Part shown: in pieces, positions 4,709-6,756 of the stretch
How the letters are laid out: every line of letters begins with the position of its first letter
How positions within the stretch are numbered: position 1 is the first letter of the stretch
NCBI GenBank assembly: GCA_028714995.1
Contig: JAQTLI010000158.1
Span: 1-6,756 of the forward strand
Length of the DNA: 6,756 bases
Source of the DNA: Methylobacter sp.
GTDB lineage: Bacteria; Pseudomonadota; Gammaproteobacteria; Methylococcales; Methylomonadaceae
Direction of reading: 5' to 3'
The notes under the pieces: generated by a model
Seen by the model: only the letters and a program-made list of their open reading frames with translations
What the model was told of the DNA's origin: nothing
Database searches by the model: none
Position numbers and translations under genes: made by a program

Positions 4709-6756
4709 AGAAATAATACCTGTCAATCTCGAAGATGAGATGAAACAGTCCTATCTCGATTACGCCATGAGCGTTATCGTCGGTCGAGCCCTTCCAGATG
4801 TCAGAGATGGCCTTAAGCCGGTTCACCGTCGTGTTTTATACGCGATGAGTGAGTTAGGTAATGACTGGAATAAACCTTATAAAAAATCGGCGCGTGTAGT
4901 CGGTGACGTGATCGGTAAATATCATCCTCATGGCGATACAGCGGTTTATGACACCATGGTGCGTATGGCGCAGGATTTTTCCATGCGCTATATGCTGATC
5001 GATGGGCAGGGCAATTTCGGTTCGGTTGACGGTGATTCGCCTGCGGCGATGCGTTATACAGAAGTGCGCATGTCGAAAATTGCCCATGAATTGCTGGCCG
5101 ATCTTGACAAGGAAACCGTCGATTTCGCGCCCAACTATGATGAATCAGAGTCAGAACCGAAAGTATTGCCGACCCGTGTGCCGACCTTACTGATTAACGG
5201 TTCATCCGGTATTGCGGTGGGTATGGCCACCAATATTCCTCCGCATAATTTATCTGAAGTCATCAGCGCCTGCCTGGCGATGATCGATGAGCCTGATCTC
5301 ACTGTGCATGACCTGATGGCTCATATTCCAGGGCCTGATTTTCCAACGGCGGCCATTATCAATGGCGCTTCCGGCATTTACAATGCTTATACCACCGGGC
5401 GAGGAAAAATATATTTACGCGCGCGTTGCCATTTTGAAGACATTGGCGACAGCAGTCGCCAGGCAATCATCACTACTGAATTACCCTACCAGGTCAACAA
5501 GGCCAGGCTGTTAGAGAAAATTGCCGAACTGGTTAAGGAAGGCAAGCTTGAAGGTATTTCCGGTTTGCGTGATGAATCGGATAAAGACGGCATGCGCATG
5601 GTGATTGAGCTGCGCCGCGGCGAAGTACCTGAGGTGGTGTTGAACAACCTGTACAAGCAGACACAATTCCAGACCGTGTTCGGCATCAATATGGTTGCTC
5701 TGCTGGATGGTCGTCCGCATTGCATGAATCTTCGGGAGATCATCAGCGCCTTTATTAATCACAGGCGGGAAATTGTCACCCGCAGAACGATTTATAATCT
5801 GCGCAAGGCTAGGGAAAGGGCGCATATATTAGAAGGGCTGGCGGTTGCATTAGCCAATATCGACGAAATGATTGCGCTGATTAAGGCGGCCGCCACGCCG
5901 GCCGAAGCTAAAGTCAGTTTGTTGGAAAAAAACTGGGATGCAGGGCTGGTTGCAGCATTATTGGAGCGCGCTGATGCGGATCGTTCAAGGCCGGAAGACT
6001 TACCTGTAGAGTTCGGTATTCATGCTGGGATTTACCGTCTGTCGGAAACCCAGGCTCAGGCCATTCTTGAGTTGCGTCTGCATCGACTGACCGGTCTGGA
6101 GCAAGACAAGATAGTCAATGAATACAAGCAGCTGCTGGAGCAGATCGATGAGTATCTGTTTATTCTGGGCAGCGATGTTCGCCTGATGGAAATTATCAGG
6201 GAAGAGCTGGTTGCCATAAAGGAACAATACTCTGACGAACGCCGTACCGAAATCATGCGGGATTATTCAAATTTATCCGATGAAGATTTGATTACCGAAG
6301 AGGATATGGTGGTGACCATGTCGCACGAAGGTTATGTCAAGTCCCAGCCATTGAGCGATTACAAAGCGCAGCGTCGGGGCGGTCGCGGTAAATCGGCTAC
6401 AGCAACCAAAGAACTGGACTATGTCGATAAGCTGATAGTTGCCAATACTCACGATACTATTCTGTGTTTCTCATCGCTGGGTAAGGTTTACTGGCTTAAA
6501 GTCTATCAATTACCTGTTGCAAGCCGCGCTGCAAGAGGCAAACCATTTGTTAATTTATTGCCGCTGGAACAGGGCGAAAAAATTAATGCCATGCTGCCGA
6601 TACGCGAATTTACCGATACTAAATTCATATTCATGGCGACCTCGGCGGGTACTGTCAAAAAGACGCCATTAAAAGAATTTGAACGCCAACGCACTACCGG
6701 CAAAATAGCCATTGATTTAAGGGAAGGCGATACACTCGTGGGTGTTGCTGTAACTG
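4692..6756 (+). CDS. gyrA: DNA gyrase subunit A, 3'-truncated by the window edge
   Basis: The breakage-reunion subunit of the A2B2 type II topoisomerase that introduces negative supercoils. 688 codons are open to the window edge without frameshift; E. coli GyrA has 875 residues, so the last blades of the C-terminal pinwheel and the acidic tail are missing. Residues 1-~525 form the winged-helix, tower and coiled-coil core: SYLDYAMSVIVGRALPDVRDG near 20-40, HPHGDTAVYD with Thr83 and Asp87 of the quinolone region, and AMRYTE with catalytic Tyr122 (nt 5055-5057). The DNA-wrapping domain follows, with the canonical GyrA box QRRGGRG at 560-566 that distinguishes gyrase from topoisomerase IV ParC. 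The start (MSNFAKEIIPVNLEDEMK) matches the family N-terminus. The ribosome site is AGGGA at 4684-4688, close to the ATG. The gene has its own promoter upstream and is transcribed apart from the hydrolase pair unless read-through occurs. Confidence 0.98.
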   Translation, partial: MSNFAKEIIPVNLEDEMKQSYLDYAMSVIVGRALPDVRDGLKPVHRRVLYAMSELGNDWNKPYKKSARVVGDVIGKYHPHGDTAVYDTMVRMAQDFSMRYMLIDGQGNFGSVDGDSPAAMRYTEVRMSKIAHELLADLDKETVDFAPNYDESESEPKVLPTRVPTLLINGSSGIAVGMATNIPPHNLSEVISACLAMIDEPDLTVHDLMAHIPGPDFPTAAIINGASGIYNAYTTGRGKIYLRARCHFEDIGDSSRQAIITTELPYQVNKARLLEKIAELVKEGKLEGISGLRDESDKDGMRMVIELRRGEVPEVVLNNLYKQTQFQTVFGINMVALLDGRPHCMNLREIISAFINHRREIVTRRTIYNLRKARERAHILEGLAVALANIDEMIALIKAAATPAEAKVSLLEKNWDAGLVAALLERADADRSRPEDLPVEFGIHAGIYRLSETQAQAILELRLHRLTGLEQDKIVNEYKQLLEQIDEYLFILGSDVRLMEIIREELVAIKEQYSDERRTEIMRDYSNLSDEDLITEEDMVVTMSHEGYVKSQPLSDYKAQRRGGRGKSATATKELDYVDKLIVANTHDTILCFSSLGKVYWLKVYQLPVASRAARGKPFVNLLPLEQGEKINAMLPIREFTDTKFIFMATSAGTVKKTPLKEFERQRTTGKIAIDLREGDTLVGVAVT

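Noticed and set aside
5486..5825. Two overlapping - strand open frames of 85 and 104 codons
   Set aside because: Both are antisense to conserved gyrA sequence and resemble no protein.
1..6756. A novel multi-gene defence or mobile system
   Set aside because: All intact genes belong to known families, and no nuclease, helicase, reverse transcriptase, repeat array or toxin-antitoxin pair is visible.

Overview
The window is a piece of a bacterial chromosome with every recognisable gene on the + strand. The near-complete gyrA at the right end keeps E. coli residue numbering at its key sites (Thr83, Asp87, Tyr122, GyrA box at 560-566) and reads as gammaproteobacterial. A methylotroph-like (Methylococcales) source is possible, but this is an impression and not something the sequence proves. 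No RNA gene, CRISPR array, phage module or defence system is visible.

Layout from left to right. (1) Positions 2-1012 hold the 3' part of a GH13 (alpha-amylase family) glycoside hydrolase with all three catalytic carboxylates. It is followed after 29 nt by a DUF2278 (YukJ-like) protein with a C-terminal lamin-tail-like domain (1042-2079), probably in the same transcript. (2) Positions 2080-2418 are gene-poor and contain what looks like the last 40 codons of a decayed ISAs1-like transposase plus a possible insertion sequence end. (3) A DUF1353 gene (2419-2895) stands alone between two gene-poor stretches. (4) Positions 2896-3314 are non-coding and end in a candidate promoter overlapped by an 8-bp inverted repeat. 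(5) A low-molecular-weight protein tyrosine phosphatase (3315-3806) overlaps a dienelactone hydrolase-family gene (3797-4516) by 10 nt, forming a tight two-gene operon. (6) Positions 4517-4691 carry a good sigma70-type promoter and a leader with a 12-bp palindrome and a possible 29-codon upstream ORF that overlaps the gyrA start. (7) gyrA runs from 4692 to the window edge (688 codons, 3' end missing).

The genes do not form one obvious pathway. There is a carbohydrate enzyme with an uncharacterised partner, a scarred accessory stretch, a signalling/hydrolase pair, and a housekeeping topoisomerase gene. I found no convincing undescribed system. The points most worth checking are the GH13/DUF2278-LTD pairing, the insertion sequence scar beside the DUF1353 gene, the inverted-repeat operator candidate before the phosphatase gene, and the upstream ORF in the gyrA leader.
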